DNA of 64,000 nt from UBA1563 sp037440065 (GTDB lineage: Bacteria > Bacteroidota > Ignavibacteria > Ignavibacteriales > Ignavibacteriaceae), in assembly GCA_037440065.1 (NCBI GenBank), contig JBBIUV010000015.1, positions 310,001-374,000 on the forward strand. The letters are read 5' to 3'. Numbering within the stretch: position 1 is the stretch's first letter; every line of letters begins with the position of its first letter. Under the pieces are notes generated by a model that worked only from the letters and a program-made list of their open reading frames with translations, made no database searches and had not been told where the DNA came from. Positions 42,459 to 50,846 of the stretch are shown in pieces. The translations under genes were made by a program, and so were the position numbers.

Positions 42459-43208
42459 TTAAAAAACAGTTAGAAGTTTTAACGCCATTATTAATATGGC
42501 AATAAATAAAATAATTTTTATTACCCCTTCCCCCTTTTTTACCGATATTTTTGCGGACCACCAGGCGCCCAACGAGTTCCCCGCGGCGAGACTTAACCCC
42601 AGACCCCAATTAACATTTCCGGTATACAGAAATACAAGAAACGCTGGGACGGTAAAGACTAGAACGATAAATACTTTGTGCATATTCACGTAAACGAGAT
42701 TTAACTTCATTAAATAATGGAGCGAAGCCATCAACAAAAAACCGACTCCAACTTGAATGAATCCTCCATAAAACCCGATGAAAAACATTGACAAATGCGT
42801 CCACGGAGAAATCTTTTTATTCGGGTCACCCGAATAAACGGTTTTAGATTTTGGAATCATCATTGAAATTATAATACCGATCATTACGAGAGCAAGTATT
42901 TTTTGGAAGACTGCATCACTTAATTTTATTACAGCGATAGCGCCGATGATTGATCCCGGAAGAGTTAGTAAGGAGAGTTTTAAACTTGTTTTGAATTGCG
43001 AATATTTTTCGTTTCTGAAAGAAGAAATTGCGGCTACACTTTGGAGAACAATCGCCAGCCGATTCGTTCCATTTGCCATTGCGGAATCTAGTCCGATAAA
43101 AATAAGAGCGGGTAAAGTAAGCGATGAACCGCCGCCAGCCATAACATTAATGACACCAGAAATAACACCTACCGAAAAAAGCAGAAGCGCTGAAGTTAGT
43201 TGATCCAA
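42459..43208 (-). CDS. TauE/SafE-family permease (TTG start)
   Basis: A 249-residue protein with about eight helices and the family's two-fold repeat (DUF81): SGVINVMAGGGSSLTLPALIF in the first half and GFYGGFIQVGVGFLLM in the second. Such proteins export sulfite, sulfoacetate or related anions. The frame has no ATG before the conserved start, so TTG 43208 is the likely initiation codon. It is 17 bp upstream of the MFS gene in the direction of transcription. Confidence 0.88.
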   Translation of the reverse strand: MDQLTSALLLFSVGVISGVINVMAGGGSSLTLPALIFIGLDSAMANGTNRLAIVLQSVAAISSFRNEKYSQFKTSLKLSLLTLPGSIIGAIAVIKLSDAVFQKILALVMIGIIISMMIPKSKTVYSGDPNKKISPWTHLSMFFIGFYGGFIQVGVGFLLMASLHYLMKLNLVYVNMHKVFIVLVFTVPAFLVFLYTGNVNWGLGLSLAAGNSLGAWWSAKISVKKGEGVIKIILFIAILIMALKLLTVF

Positions 43209-43273
43209 TATGGTTAGGAGATTGATTTTATTAGATTCAAGACTTTCTCATACTTTGTGAGGGCAGTACAATT

Positions 43274-43702
43274 TTACTCCTCTCCAAGAGTAAATTCTTT
43301 TTCTGCAGTAACGGTTTGAGCAGAATTTTTATCTTTGATGTTTATAACAAGTTTGTACTTGCCTTTCACAAAAGTAGAATCAAGCTCAAACTGAATATTG
43401 AGTTGTTGATCTGTAAGTTTTTCTTTTTCTTTTGCGATCATCACATCGGAGAATTTGTCTTTTACCAATGAACCATCCGGTCGATGTAGATCAACTGAGT
43501 AACTCAGTTCGGAATTAAAAAAGCCATCTGCTTCATTTTGTTGAAATCCTTTTACAATTACAGAAGCGTTTATCTCTGACGCCCCGTCGCCCATATCAAA
43601 CGCGGCTGCTTCCGGATTAATCGCTTGAAGTTTTGTTTCTTCCTTTTTACTGCAACCGGTAATCAAAAGAAATGAAAAAAATAGAATTGATAAATACTTC
43701 AT
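43274..43702 (-). CDS. Lipoprotein of unknown function, 142 aa
   Basis: Signal peptide with lipobox LLITGC (Cys17), then an acidic, mostly beta-strand domain (SEINASVIVKGFQQNEADG; YKLVINIKDKN) resembling an Ig-like fold. It may bind an envelope partner. I do not recognise a family. Confidence 0.7.
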   Translation of the reverse strand: MKYLSILFFSFLLITGCSKKEETKLQAINPEAAAFDMGDGASEINASVIVKGFQQNEADGFFNSELSYSVDLHRPDGSLVKDKFSDVMIAKEKEKLTDQQLNIQFELDSTFVKGKYKLVINIKDKNSAQTVTAEKEFTLGEE

Positions 43703-43720
43703 CTTAAACCTCTTTAAAAA

Positions 43721-43763
43721 CTTGGCGCCTTTGCGTTAAACTATTTCACGCAAAGACGCTAAG
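43721..43763. repeat. Imperfect inverted repeat CTTGGCGCCTTTGCGT/ACGCAAAGACGCTAAG
   Basis: Two 16-base arms with a few mismatches flank a short centre, between serC and the lipoprotein gene. It resembles the 'ctttgcgtctttgcg' type of intergenic repeat found in this phylum group. It may act as a terminator for serC or as a REP element. Confidence 0.5.
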
Positions 43764-43776
43764 TTGCAAAATAAAA

Positions 43777-44865
43777 TTATCCGTTCTTGGATTTGAATTC
43801 ATTCATAAATTGAACAAGCGCTTCGGCACCTTTGAGAGGGAAAGCATTGTAAACAGAAGCTCGAATGCCGCCAACCGAACGGTGTCCTTTCAATCCGATG
43901 AATTGCGCTTTGGTTGCTTCATCAATAAATTTCTTTTCGAGTTCTTCACTCGGTAAACGCCAAGTGATGTTCATTAATGAGCGGCTTTCTTTTTCTGCAT
44001 GACCTTTGTAAAATCCACCGCTGTTATCAATAGCATCGTAAATCAATCCGGCTTTGGCGAGGTTGGTTTTGTACATTGCATCGAGTCCACCGTTTCTTAA
44101 TAAATATTTTGTAACTAATGCGATAATATAAATGCCGAACACATTTGGAGTGTTGTAGAGGGAATCATTCTCAGCGTGGGTTTTATAGTTCATCATTGTG
44201 TGTAGAGAATCTTGACTTCTTTCCAACAAATCTTTTCTGAGAATATTCAGCACAACTCCCGATGGTCCGATATTTTTTTGTGCACCGGCGTAGATCAATG
44301 CATACTTGCTTACATCAATTTTTTTATGAAAAATATCCGACGAAGCATCGCATACCAATGGAACATTTCCGACTTCAGGTTCGCTGTGCCATTCGGTTCC
44401 ATAAATAGTATTATTTGAAGTATAATGAACGTATGCAGCGTCGGCATCAAGTTTTAATTCATCTTGTTTTGGAATTCGTTTAAAATTTTCAGCTTCTGTT
44501 GAAGCAGCTATATTAACGGTTCCAACACGTTTTGCTTCTTTCAAAGCTTTTTTCGACCATGCACCGGTGATGATGTAATCAGCTTTATTTTTCGGAGGCA
44601 TTAAGTTAAGCGGTACCATTGAAAATTGTAGACTTGCACCGCCTTGCAAAAATAAAATTTGATAATCGTCGCTGATGTTTAATAATTGTTTTACACCGTT
44701 TTTTGCATCAGCTAAAATTGCATCAAAAGTTTTAGAGCGGTGGCTGATTTCTAAAATTGACATCCCAACACCGGGGAGTGCAAATAACTGCTCTTGCGCT
44801 TCTTTTATTACTTCTTCCGGTAATATTGCAGGACCGGCATTTAGGTTATATACACGATTTTCCAT
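43777..44865 (-). CDS. serC: Phosphoserine aminotransferase
   Basis: A 362-residue class V aminotransferase of standard length, the second enzyme of serine synthesis (also acts in vitamin B6 synthesis). NLNAGPAILPEEVI at the N-terminus, the PLP lysine Lys197 in IYAGAQKNIGPSG and the C-terminal GHRSVGGIRASVYNA are intact. The two genes upstream in transcription are a sensor kinase and a DUF1015 protein. No serA or serB is present in the window. Confidence 0.96.
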   Translation of the reverse strand: MENRVYNLNAGPAILPEEVIKEAQEQLFALPGVGMSILEISHRSKTFDAILADAKNGVKQLLNISDDYQILFLQGGASLQFSMVPLNLMPPKNKADYIITGAWSKKALKEAKRVGTVNIAASTEAENFKRIPKQDELKLDADAAYVHYTSNNTIYGTEWHSEPEVGNVPLVCDASSDIFHKKIDVSKYALIYAGAQKNIGPSGVVLNILRKDLLERSQDSLHTMMNYKTHAENDSLYNTPNVFGIYIIALVTKYLLRNGGLDAMYKTNLAKAGLIYDAIDNSGGFYKGHAEKESRSLMNITWRLPSEELEKKFIDEATKAQFIGLKGHRSVGGIRASVYNAFPLKGAEALVQFMNEFKSKNG

Positions 44866-44964
44866 GACTTGTTCCTTTTCTTTATAAAGTTGAGAAATTA
44901 CTCACTCAAATTTACAAGAAATTATTAACACTCTCAATTAACTTTGTTTAAAGAAAGGAAAGAT

Positions 44965-47151
44965 TTACGATGCTTTTGGAAGAGTTACGCAAATTGTGGT
45001 TCCGGTTCCAACTTCGCTTTGAATTGAAATATTGCCGCCATTCTTTTCTGCCAATTCCTTGCACAATAATAACCCAAGTCCGGTTCCGGCTTCATCGGCA
45101 GTTCCTTTTGTGGTATGCCGGGTTTCGATTTTAAAGATTCTTTTTAATAATTCAGGAGTCATCCCGATTCCATTATCATGGACAAATATTTCGATTGACT
45201 CATCATTATCTCTCGTAGAAATTTTTACGTCACCGTTTGGTCTTGTAAACTTTACGGCATTTGAAATCAAATTTTGCATGATCGATCTGAAGCTGTATTT
45301 ATCGGCATAAACCATGGCTGCATCATTTATTTCGTTGATAAGAAGAATCTGCTTTTTGTCTGCGTTTGCTTTTAATAAATCCAGAATTTCTGGAACTTCC
45401 GTTGCAAGATCAATCTTTTCCGGGGATAACTCAATTCTATCTGTTTGGATACGTGACCAGTCAAGTAAATTCTCTATCAGAGTATACACTCTTTCAATCA
45501 AATTTTTCAGAAACCCTATGGTTTTTACTTTTTCTTCTTGATCCATTGTATCCAATTCTTCCGCGAGAATTTCGGAGTAACCGAGCAAACCAGTGAATGG
45601 GCTCTTAAGATCGTGTGCAATTATTGAAAAGAATTTATCCTTTGCTGCATTTGCTTCTTCCAGCTCTTCGCTCTTCTGAGAAATTGCCCGATTTTTTTCC
45701 TCCAGTAAAATTTTCAACCTACGGATTTTAATGAATCTGAATATGAGAAGAAGGGAAATTCCAATTCCGCTAATTGTTACAACAATGAATATTTTATTTG
45801 TTGCCTCATGTTTTTCGATTTCAAGCGCCTGGATTTTTTTCTCCTTTGTAAGCAGTTCAACTTCTTTTTCTTTTTCGTCGATTTCTTTAAAAACGCGAAG
45901 TTCGGCAATTTTATCGCTGGTTAAAATACTTGCAAGTGAATCAGCATAAACGGAATAAAGTTTGTGAAAAGCTAAAGCTTGGTGGTAGTTTTTTTTCAAT
46001 TCATACACACTGGAGAGTGCTTGATAAGCAAGCGCAATATTTTTTTTATTGTGATGAGTTTTTGCTTCGTTAAGACTCAAAACAAAATACGTTTCTGCTT
46101 TGTCTGATGAACCGTTGTTTAAATATAGTTTTCCAAGATTAAACGTTGTTTTAGAAATACCATAACTATCTCCGAGAGTGCGCCAAAGTTTTAAAGCGTT
46201 AAGAAAATATGCCGTGGCTTTTTTTGTGTCCCTTTTTGCAAGGTAAACTTCTCCCAGATCACTCAAGGAATAAGCTTGACCTGATATATCGGAACTTTTG
46301 CTCTTGATTAATAGTGCTTCGTTTTGAAATTCTATTGACTTATCATACTCACCTTTTTTGAAGTAACTTACACCAAGGTTATTCAACGCTCTCCCTAAAA
46401 CGTACTTATTGGAATATTTTTTTGCAAGTAATAAACAACGACTTGCATAAATAATAGCATCATCTGGGCGGTTAATTTCGTTATAAATGTTGGCGATATT
46501 GTTGAGCGTGATGCCGGTTTCAAAATCATCATGTAGAGATTCTTTTATTGATAGCGCTTGAGTGAAGTAGTCTAGTGAAGAGGAAAATTCACTCCATTTC
46601 CAATAAATAAGTCCGATATAATTTAAAGCTTGAGCCTCTTGCTTTTTAAGTTGTTTTATTTTTGCAATTTTAAGTGATGTTCTAAAATATTGGTAAGCTG
46701 GGATGAATAGATCTCTTTTCCAATAGAGCAAGCCAAATTGATTATACGTTTCACACAACTGAAAACTATCTTTTATTTGAAGAAAAATTTCCAGGGCTTT
46801 TTTGAATTGTGTTTCGGCATTAGTTAAATCGTTTTTTCTGTAAAAATTAAAACCGATATTACGAAGAGCAACTGCTTCACCATAAGCGTATTTTAATTCA
46901 CGGGCAAGTTCAAGCGCTTGGTTGGCGTATTCTGAAGGTTCTACAACTGAAGTTCTATTTCTAACATCGGCTAACTTGTTCAAGAGATCAACTTTTTTTT
47001 CACCGGAGACTGTTTTTAACTTTTGTTTAAGTGAATCAATAGGTTGTTGTGTGAAGGCGATGGAAGAAATTAGGAGAAGTAAAAGAAAAGCAAAAGGAAA
47101 TATTTTCCTTCTGTTTTGAAAAGGGGAAAAATGATATCTGTAAGTTTTCAC
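44965..47151 (-). CDS. TPR-repeat sensor histidine kinase
   Basis: A 728-residue kinase with a GTG start. It has a signal peptide, about eight to nine TPR repeats (roughly 50-400, with the pattern A-x-x-Y-x-x-A), a membrane helix (about 448-468) and a coiled coil. HisKA contains FFSIIAHDLKSPFTGLLGYSEIL with phosphorylated His513. The HATPase domain has LISNAVKFT, DNGIGMT and GTGLGLLLCKELAEKNGG. The TPR part is probably periplasmic. No response regulator is adjacent. The kinase core is closely similar to that of the 60684 gene. Confidence 0.9.
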   Translation of the reverse strand: MKTYRYHFSPFQNRRKIFPFAFLLLLLISSIAFTQQPIDSLKQKLKTVSGEKKVDLLNKLADVRNRTSVVEPSEYANQALELARELKYAYGEAVALRNIGFNFYRKNDLTNAETQFKKALEIFLQIKDSFQLCETYNQFGLLYWKRDLFIPAYQYFRTSLKIAKIKQLKKQEAQALNYIGLIYWKWSEFSSSLDYFTQALSIKESLHDDFETGITLNNIANIYNEINRPDDAIIYASRCLLLAKKYSNKYVLGRALNNLGVSYFKKGEYDKSIEFQNEALLIKSKSSDISGQAYSLSDLGEVYLAKRDTKKATAYFLNALKLWRTLGDSYGISKTTFNLGKLYLNNGSSDKAETYFVLSLNEAKTHHNKKNIALAYQALSSVYELKKNYHQALAFHKLYSVYADSLASILTSDKIAELRVFKEIDEKEKEVELLTKEKKIQALEIEKHEATNKIFIVVTISGIGISLLLIFRFIKIRRLKILLEEKNRAISQKSEELEEANAAKDKFFSIIAHDLKSPFTGLLGYSEILAEELDTMDQEEKVKTIGFLKNLIERVYTLIENLLDWSRIQTDRIELSPEKIDLATEVPEILDLLKANADKKQILLINEINDAAMVYADKYSFRSIMQNLISNAVKFTRPNGDVKISTRDNDESIEIFVHDNGIGMTPELLKRIFKIETRHTTKGTADEAGTGLGLLLCKELAEKNGGNISIQSEVGTGTTICVTLPKAS

Positions 47152-47268
47152 ATCCTTGTTAAACTATTTTTGTTTAAACATTTTTATTTTACCGGCGTAG
47201 AAAATCCCGACCGGATATTTTGAACGTAATTTAATTAAACGAAATTCAATACAGAAATGGTTTGTTAA

Positions 47269-48516
47269 TTAAATTGTGTGAATCAACAACCCGTCTCTCA
47301 ATTTCGGTTCAAACCATGTTGACTTAGGCGGCATCACTTCGTTTGCATCTGAGATGTTCATTAAATCAGTAACGGTTACCGGATACAAAGAAAACGCTAC
47401 GGCAAATTTCCCGCTGTTCACTAATTTTTCTAATTCTCCAGTACCACGGATTCCGCCAACAAAATCTATTCGCTTATTTGTTCTCGGGTCATCAATTCCA
47501 AGAACAGGCTGAAGCAAAAAGTTTTGCAAAATGCTTACATCCAAACGATCTCCAACCGAGGTTGATAAACTGTTGCTGGCTAGTACGGAATCGAGAGCTT
47601 TAAGTAAATACCACTTGCCATCAAGAAACATACAAAACGATGTTGCAGTTTCAGGTTCTTTTAAATTTGATTTTTCAACCAAGAATTTTTCTGAAATAGC
47701 ATTGAGAAATTCTTCTTTTGAATTTCCGTTCAGATCCATTACAACTCTGTAATAAGGAAGAATATGAAGCTGATCAGCAGGGAACAAAACTGCGATAAAA
47801 AAATTGTATTCTTCCAATCCTGTATGGCCGGGATTTTTATCCATCTTTACTTTTCTTGCACGGCTTGCACTAGCAGCTCGGTGATGACCATCGGCTATAT
47901 ATAAACTATTAACCTTTGCCATCTCATCAATAAATAATTGATTGAACTCAGCCGATAAAATCCAGACCGTGTGTTTTATTCCATCCGTAGCGGTAAAATC
48001 GTACAAAGGTTTTTCTTCCGAAGTTACTTTTTCCACAACCTCATCAATTGAACCAACACCTTTGTAAGTTAAAAATACTGGTCCCGTTTGGGCTTCGGTA
48101 GTAACGATGTGGTTTGTCCTGTCGTCTTCCTTTTCTTTCCGGGTTTTCTCATGTTTCTTTATAACATCATTATCGTAATCATCCACAGAAAATGTAGCGG
48201 CAATTCCGGTTTGAGCCCGACCGTTCATCACAAGTTTATATAAATAGAAGTTTGGTTTATCGTCGATCACCAATGGAGCGTTTTGTTTTATCCCTTCAAG
48301 AATTTCTTTCGCCTTCTGATAAACTTCAGGAGCGTAATGGTCAAATGAATCGGGAAAATGAATTTCCGATCGAGTACAATTTAGCAGGCTAAGAGGGTTG
48401 TTTTCTGCTAATTTACGGGCTTCCTCGGTATTTACTACATCATAAGGAACACTCGCTACTTCAGTAACTACCTCAGAAACGGGACGTAATGCTTTAAAGG
48501 GACGAATAATTGCCAT
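47269..48516 (-). CDS. DUF1015 family protein
   Basis: A 415-residue member of the DUF1015 family, conserved in this phylum group. The start AIIRPFKALRPVSEVV and SVPYDVVNTEEARKLAENNPLSLL, with later YIADGHHRAASASRARK, are its hallmark motifs. The motif GHHR recalls the ParB/Srx-like fold. I chose ATG 48516 since the family begins here; a longer frame extends 18 codons upstream. It is the promoter-proximal gene before the TPR kinase and serC, so a link with serine metabolism is possible but unproven. Confidence 0.9.
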   Translation of the reverse strand: MAIIRPFKALRPVSEVVTEVASVPYDVVNTEEARKLAENNPLSLLNCTRSEIHFPDSFDHYAPEVYQKAKEILEGIKQNAPLVIDDKPNFYLYKLVMNGRAQTGIAATFSVDDYDNDVIKKHEKTRKEKEDDRTNHIVTTEAQTGPVFLTYKGVGSIDEVVEKVTSEEKPLYDFTATDGIKHTVWILSAEFNQLFIDEMAKVNSLYIADGHHRAASASRARKVKMDKNPGHTGLEEYNFFIAVLFPADQLHILPYYRVVMDLNGNSKEEFLNAISEKFLVEKSNLKEPETATSFCMFLDGKWYLLKALDSVLASNSLSTSVGDRLDVSILQNFLLQPVLGIDDPRTNKRIDFVGGIRGTGELEKLVNSGKFAVAFSLYPVTVTDLMNISDANEVMPPKSTWFEPKLRDGLLIHTI

Positions 48517-48598
48517 AATAACTCCAAAAGAATGAAAATGTATATCACAAAAATCGGAAATATTTAACAATAAACCATTCTATTTACTTTACTATCTT

Positions 48599-48632
48599 TT
48601 TGGAATTAAATATATTGCAAAAAATATATTTG
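48599..48632 (+). promoter_or_regulatory. Promoter giving a near-leaderless GGGP synthase message
   Basis: TTTG at 48599-48602, a 22-bp spacer and TATATTTG at 48625-48632. The ATG at 48638 is only 5 bp beyond, about where transcription would begin, so the message would lack a leader. There is no Shine-Dalgarno. Confidence 0.5.
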
Positions 48633-48637
48633 GGATT

Positions 48638-49384
48638 ATGAAGACTTATTCATATTTGTTAGATGTTATCGCGAAAAAAGGAGCGGCTTATCTTATTCTT
48701 GTCGATCCCGATAAAATTTCCGGCGAAAAGTTGACTTCATTCGTCTCGGCTTGTAAAAAAGCCGGAGTCGATGGATTTTTGATCGGCGGCAGTTTATTGA
48801 TGGGCGGCAATCTTGAAGCTGCAATTGATACAATTAAAAAAGATTGTGAACTTCCAACGATCATTTTTCCGGGTGCGGTGCATCAATTATACGAAAAAGC
48901 GGATGCCGTTTTATATATTTCACTTATCAGTGGGAGAAACGCTGAGCATATCATTGGAAAGCATATTATTGCCGCACCAATAATAAAACGGATGGACCTT
49001 GAAGCAATTTCAACAGGGTACATGCTGGTTGAATCAGGAGCCAAAACCACAGCCGAATATATTAGCGGAAGTTTACCTATACCGCGTAACAAACCGGAAA
49101 TTGCTGTTGCAACAGCTTTAGCTGGTCAGTACCTCGGAATGAAATTTATTTATCTCGAAGGTGGTTCCGGTGCGCAATTATCAGTTCCAAAAGAGATGGT
49201 TTTTGCAGTTTCAAAAGCTGTTGATATTCCGGTAATTGTTGGCGGTGGAATCCGCACTCCGCAAGAAGCGAAAGAAAAAATAGAGAACGGTGCAAAAGTT
49301 GTTGTAACAGGCAACTTTTTTGAAGACGAAAAAAACTGGAGTTTGATAAACGAGTTTGCCGAAGCAATACATAAGAAAAATTAA
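48638..49384 (+). CDS. Geranylgeranylglyceryl/heptaprenylglyceryl phosphate synthase (PcrB family)
   Basis: A 248-residue TIM-barrel enzyme that joins a polyprenyl chain to sn-glycerol-1-phosphate, the first step of archaeal-type ether lipids. LILVDPDKISGEKL (about 22-35), DGFLIGGSLLMGGN, YLEGGSGAQ and PVIVGGGIRTPQEAKEK are the phosphate-binding and core motifs. Homologues in Bacteroidetes-type bacteria make geranylgeranylglyceryl phosphate; the function in bacteria is still little known. It starts alone, then 16 bp later comes a GmhA-like gene. Confidence 0.92.
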   Translation: MKTYSYLLDVIAKKGAAYLILVDPDKISGEKLTSFVSACKKAGVDGFLIGGSLLMGGNLEAAIDTIKKDCELPTIIFPGAVHQLYEKADAVLYISLISGRNAEHIIGKHIIAAPIIKRMDLEAISTGYMLVESGAKTTAEYISGSLPIPRNKPEIAVATALAGQYLGMKFIYLEGGSGAQLSVPKEMVFAVSKAVDIPVIVGGGIRTPQEAKEKIENGAKVVVTGNFFEDEKNWSLINEFAEAIHKKN

Positions 49385-49400
49385 TACCTAATAAAGAGAA

Positions 49401-49994
49401 TTGAAATTGAACAAACAAAAATTTATAGCTGATTCACTTACAGAAAGTTCTGAAACAAAATTAAAAATTTTAGAAAGTTGTGCCGGTGATATTGAAAAAG
49501 CCGTTGATCTCTTAGTTGATGCATATAAAAAAGGGAAAAAACTTTTACTTTGCGGAAACGGCGGAAGCGCTGCGGATTGCCAGCATATTGCAACGGAATT
49601 AATGATCCGTCTTAGCCATCATATTCAACGTCCGGCACTACCCGCAATTGCCTTAACAACCGACACCTCAAATTTAACCGCAGGCGGAAATGATATCGGG
49701 TATGAAAATGTTTTTGCCCGCAATGTTGAAGGACTGGGAAATGAAGGGGATGTTCTTCTAGCAATTTCAACAAGTGGAAATTCTCCAAACGTTGTAAAAG
49801 CCGTGGACATGGCTCACGCTAAAGGACTAAAAGTAATTGGATTTCTTGGCGGTAGCGGCGGTAAATTGAAATCGCTGGTTGATATTCCGGTTGTGATTCC
49901 GTCAACCAACACCCAACGAATACAGGAGGGACATATCACTGTTGCCCACATTCTGTGTGAATTAGCTGAAGAGGAACTTTACGGAGAAAAATAA
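49401..49994 (+). CDS. gmhA: Sedoheptulose-7-phosphate isomerase GmhA-like, SIS domain
   Basis: A 197-residue SIS-domain isomerase that makes heptose 7-phosphate for the LPS core. LCGNGGSAADCQHIATELM, AGGNDIGYENVFARNVEG and AISTSGNSPNVVKA are family motifs, and a C-terminal helix carries HILCELAEEELYG. There is no ATG at the start: TTG 49401 or TTG 49407 must be used, the second having a better-placed AGAGA. Confidence 0.9.
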   Translation: MKLNKQKFIADSLTESSETKLKILESCAGDIEKAVDLLVDAYKKGKKLLLCGNGGSAADCQHIATELMIRLSHHIQRPALPAIALTTDTSNLTAGGNDIGYENVFARNVEGLGNEGDVLLAISTSGNSPNVVKAVDMAHAKGLKVIGFLGGSGGKLKSLVDIPVVIPSTNTQRIQEGHITVAHILCELAEEELYGEK

Positions 49995-50034
49995 TTTTTC
50001 TCTGAAAAATTACTCCTTTACCCCTTACAAATGA

Positions 50035-50065
50035 TTGTTACAAAAGGAAATTTTAAGTATTTTTG
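50035..50065 (+). promoter_or_regulatory. Promoter for the tRNA-Ser locus
   Basis: TTG at 50035-50037, a 20-bp spacer and TATTTTTG at 50058-50065, exactly TTG-N20-TAnnTTTG. It precedes both the half copy and the intact tRNA. Confidence 0.6.
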
Positions 50066-50089
50066 ATACGAAGAAATTCAAAAATCTTC

Positions 50090-50159
50090 GGAGAGATGGC
50101 AGCGTGGTTTGAGCCTGGGGCTCATCAGCCTAAGGCTGAGAATGCGGCGGTCTTGAAAA
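50090..50159 (+). pseudogene. Broken 5' half copy of tRNA-Ser with an inserted double hairpin
   Basis: GGAGAGATGGCAGCGTGGTT repeats the acceptor strand and D-arm of the intact tRNA at 50176 with one mismatch. After a 30-base insert, ATGCGGCGGTCTTGAAAA repeats the anticodon arm, then similarity stops. The insert contains GAGCC/GGCTC and CAGCCT/AGGCTG stems. There is no variable arm, T-arm or 3' acceptor strand, so it cannot be a functional tRNA. Confidence 0.75.
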
Positions 50160-50175
50160 AAGAAATTGTAAATAC

Positions 50176-50262
50176 GGAGAGATGGCAGAGTGGTTGAATG
50201 CGGCGGTCTTGAAAACCGTTAAGGATGTAAGTCCTTCCGGGGTTCGAATCCCTGTCTCTCCG
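50176..50262 (+). tRNA. tRNA-Ser (anticodon UGA)
   Basis: An 87-base cloverleaf. The acceptor stem is GGAGAGA/TCTCTCC, discriminator G at 50262, with CCA not encoded. Anticodon TGA lies at 50210-50212 in CTTGAAA. The long variable arm AAGGA/TCCTT identifies a class II tRNA, and the T-arm has GGTTCGAAT. It reads UCA. Confidence 0.95.
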
Positions 50263-50274
50263 CACCGAAAAAAT

Positions 50275-50320
50275 AAGCCTTAAAAATGTTCAGAATATGC
50301 GTTTTTGAGGCTTTTTTGTT
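50275..50320 (+). terminator. Terminator after tRNA-Ser
   Basis: AAGCCTTAAAAATG pairs with CGTTTTTGAGGCTT using two G-U type pairs, then TTTTGTT. Starts 12 bp after the tRNA. Confidence 0.8.
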
Positions 50321-50498
50321 TCATCTTAATTAAGTTCAGTACCCCCTTTTTTCACCCACGCGGAGAAGTTATTTTGAAAGTGAGACTTTGTTCCGAATCG
50401 AACTAAACTGACTATCTTCGAAAGTTATTAAAACGACGATAGTTTGGTGAAAAAGCGCAAATCATTTTTTCCCATTTGATATGTTTATGAATATAAAC

Positions 50499-50528
50499 TT
50501 GCAAGTCATGTTTAATATTCTAATTTTT
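50499..50528 (+). promoter_or_regulatory. Promoter for the small gene at 50570
   Basis: TTG at 50499-50501, a 19-bp spacer and TAATTTTT at 50521-50528, near the Bacteroidetes-type pattern. Confidence 0.4.
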
Positions 50529-50569
50529 CAAAGTAGAGAATTATTATATTAAACAAATTGGAGAATGAA

Positions 50570-50746
50570 ATGGAAGTTAAAATAGAAGACAACAAATTGA
50601 TCATTACCATCGAAATGCACAAACCAACACCAAGCTCTTCCGGTAAAACTTTAGTTGTTGCCTCGACACATGGTAACATGCAAACACAATGCATCGTTGA
50701 AGGGAAACCTTTGGTGATAGGTCTGAACGCGTACATAAAAAAATGA
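50570..50746 (+). CDS. Small conserved protein, 58 aa
   Basis: GGAG seven bases before ATG 50570 supports this start. The protein reads MEVKIEDNKLIITIEM and then HKPTPSSSGKTLVVASTHGN and a tail LVIGLNAYIKK. The motif 'KPTPSSSGKTLVVASTHGN' has the look of a small protein family I have seen only as hypothetical. Probably a beta-strand-rich small protein of cytosolic location, with its own promoter and terminator-flanked neighbour. Function unknown. Confidence 0.75.
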   Translation: MEVKIEDNKLIITIEMHKPTPSSSGKTLVVASTHGNMQTQCIVEGKPLVIGLNAYIKK

Positions 50747-50846
50747 TGGCAATTCCTTTTTTTCTCTCATTCAAAATTAAAAAGAATAGGAAGAATGAAA
50801 AGCGAACATTGTGGAATGATTACTTTTACAGACTCGAAAGACAAAT

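Larger units (their letters stand above)
50263..50569. other. 307-bp region after tRNA-Ser
   Basis: Contains the tRNA terminator (50275-50320) and the promoter (50499-50528) of the small gene at 50570. Otherwise nothing recognised. Confidence 0.65.

Noticed and set aside
47531..47752. Plus-strand frame inside the DUF1015 gene
   Set aside because: Antisense shadow without promoter or ribosome site.
50090..50262. Attachment site of an integrated phage or island at tRNA-Ser
   Set aside because: The duplicated part is the 5' half, whereas integrases normally copy the 3' end; no integrase or phage gene is nearby.
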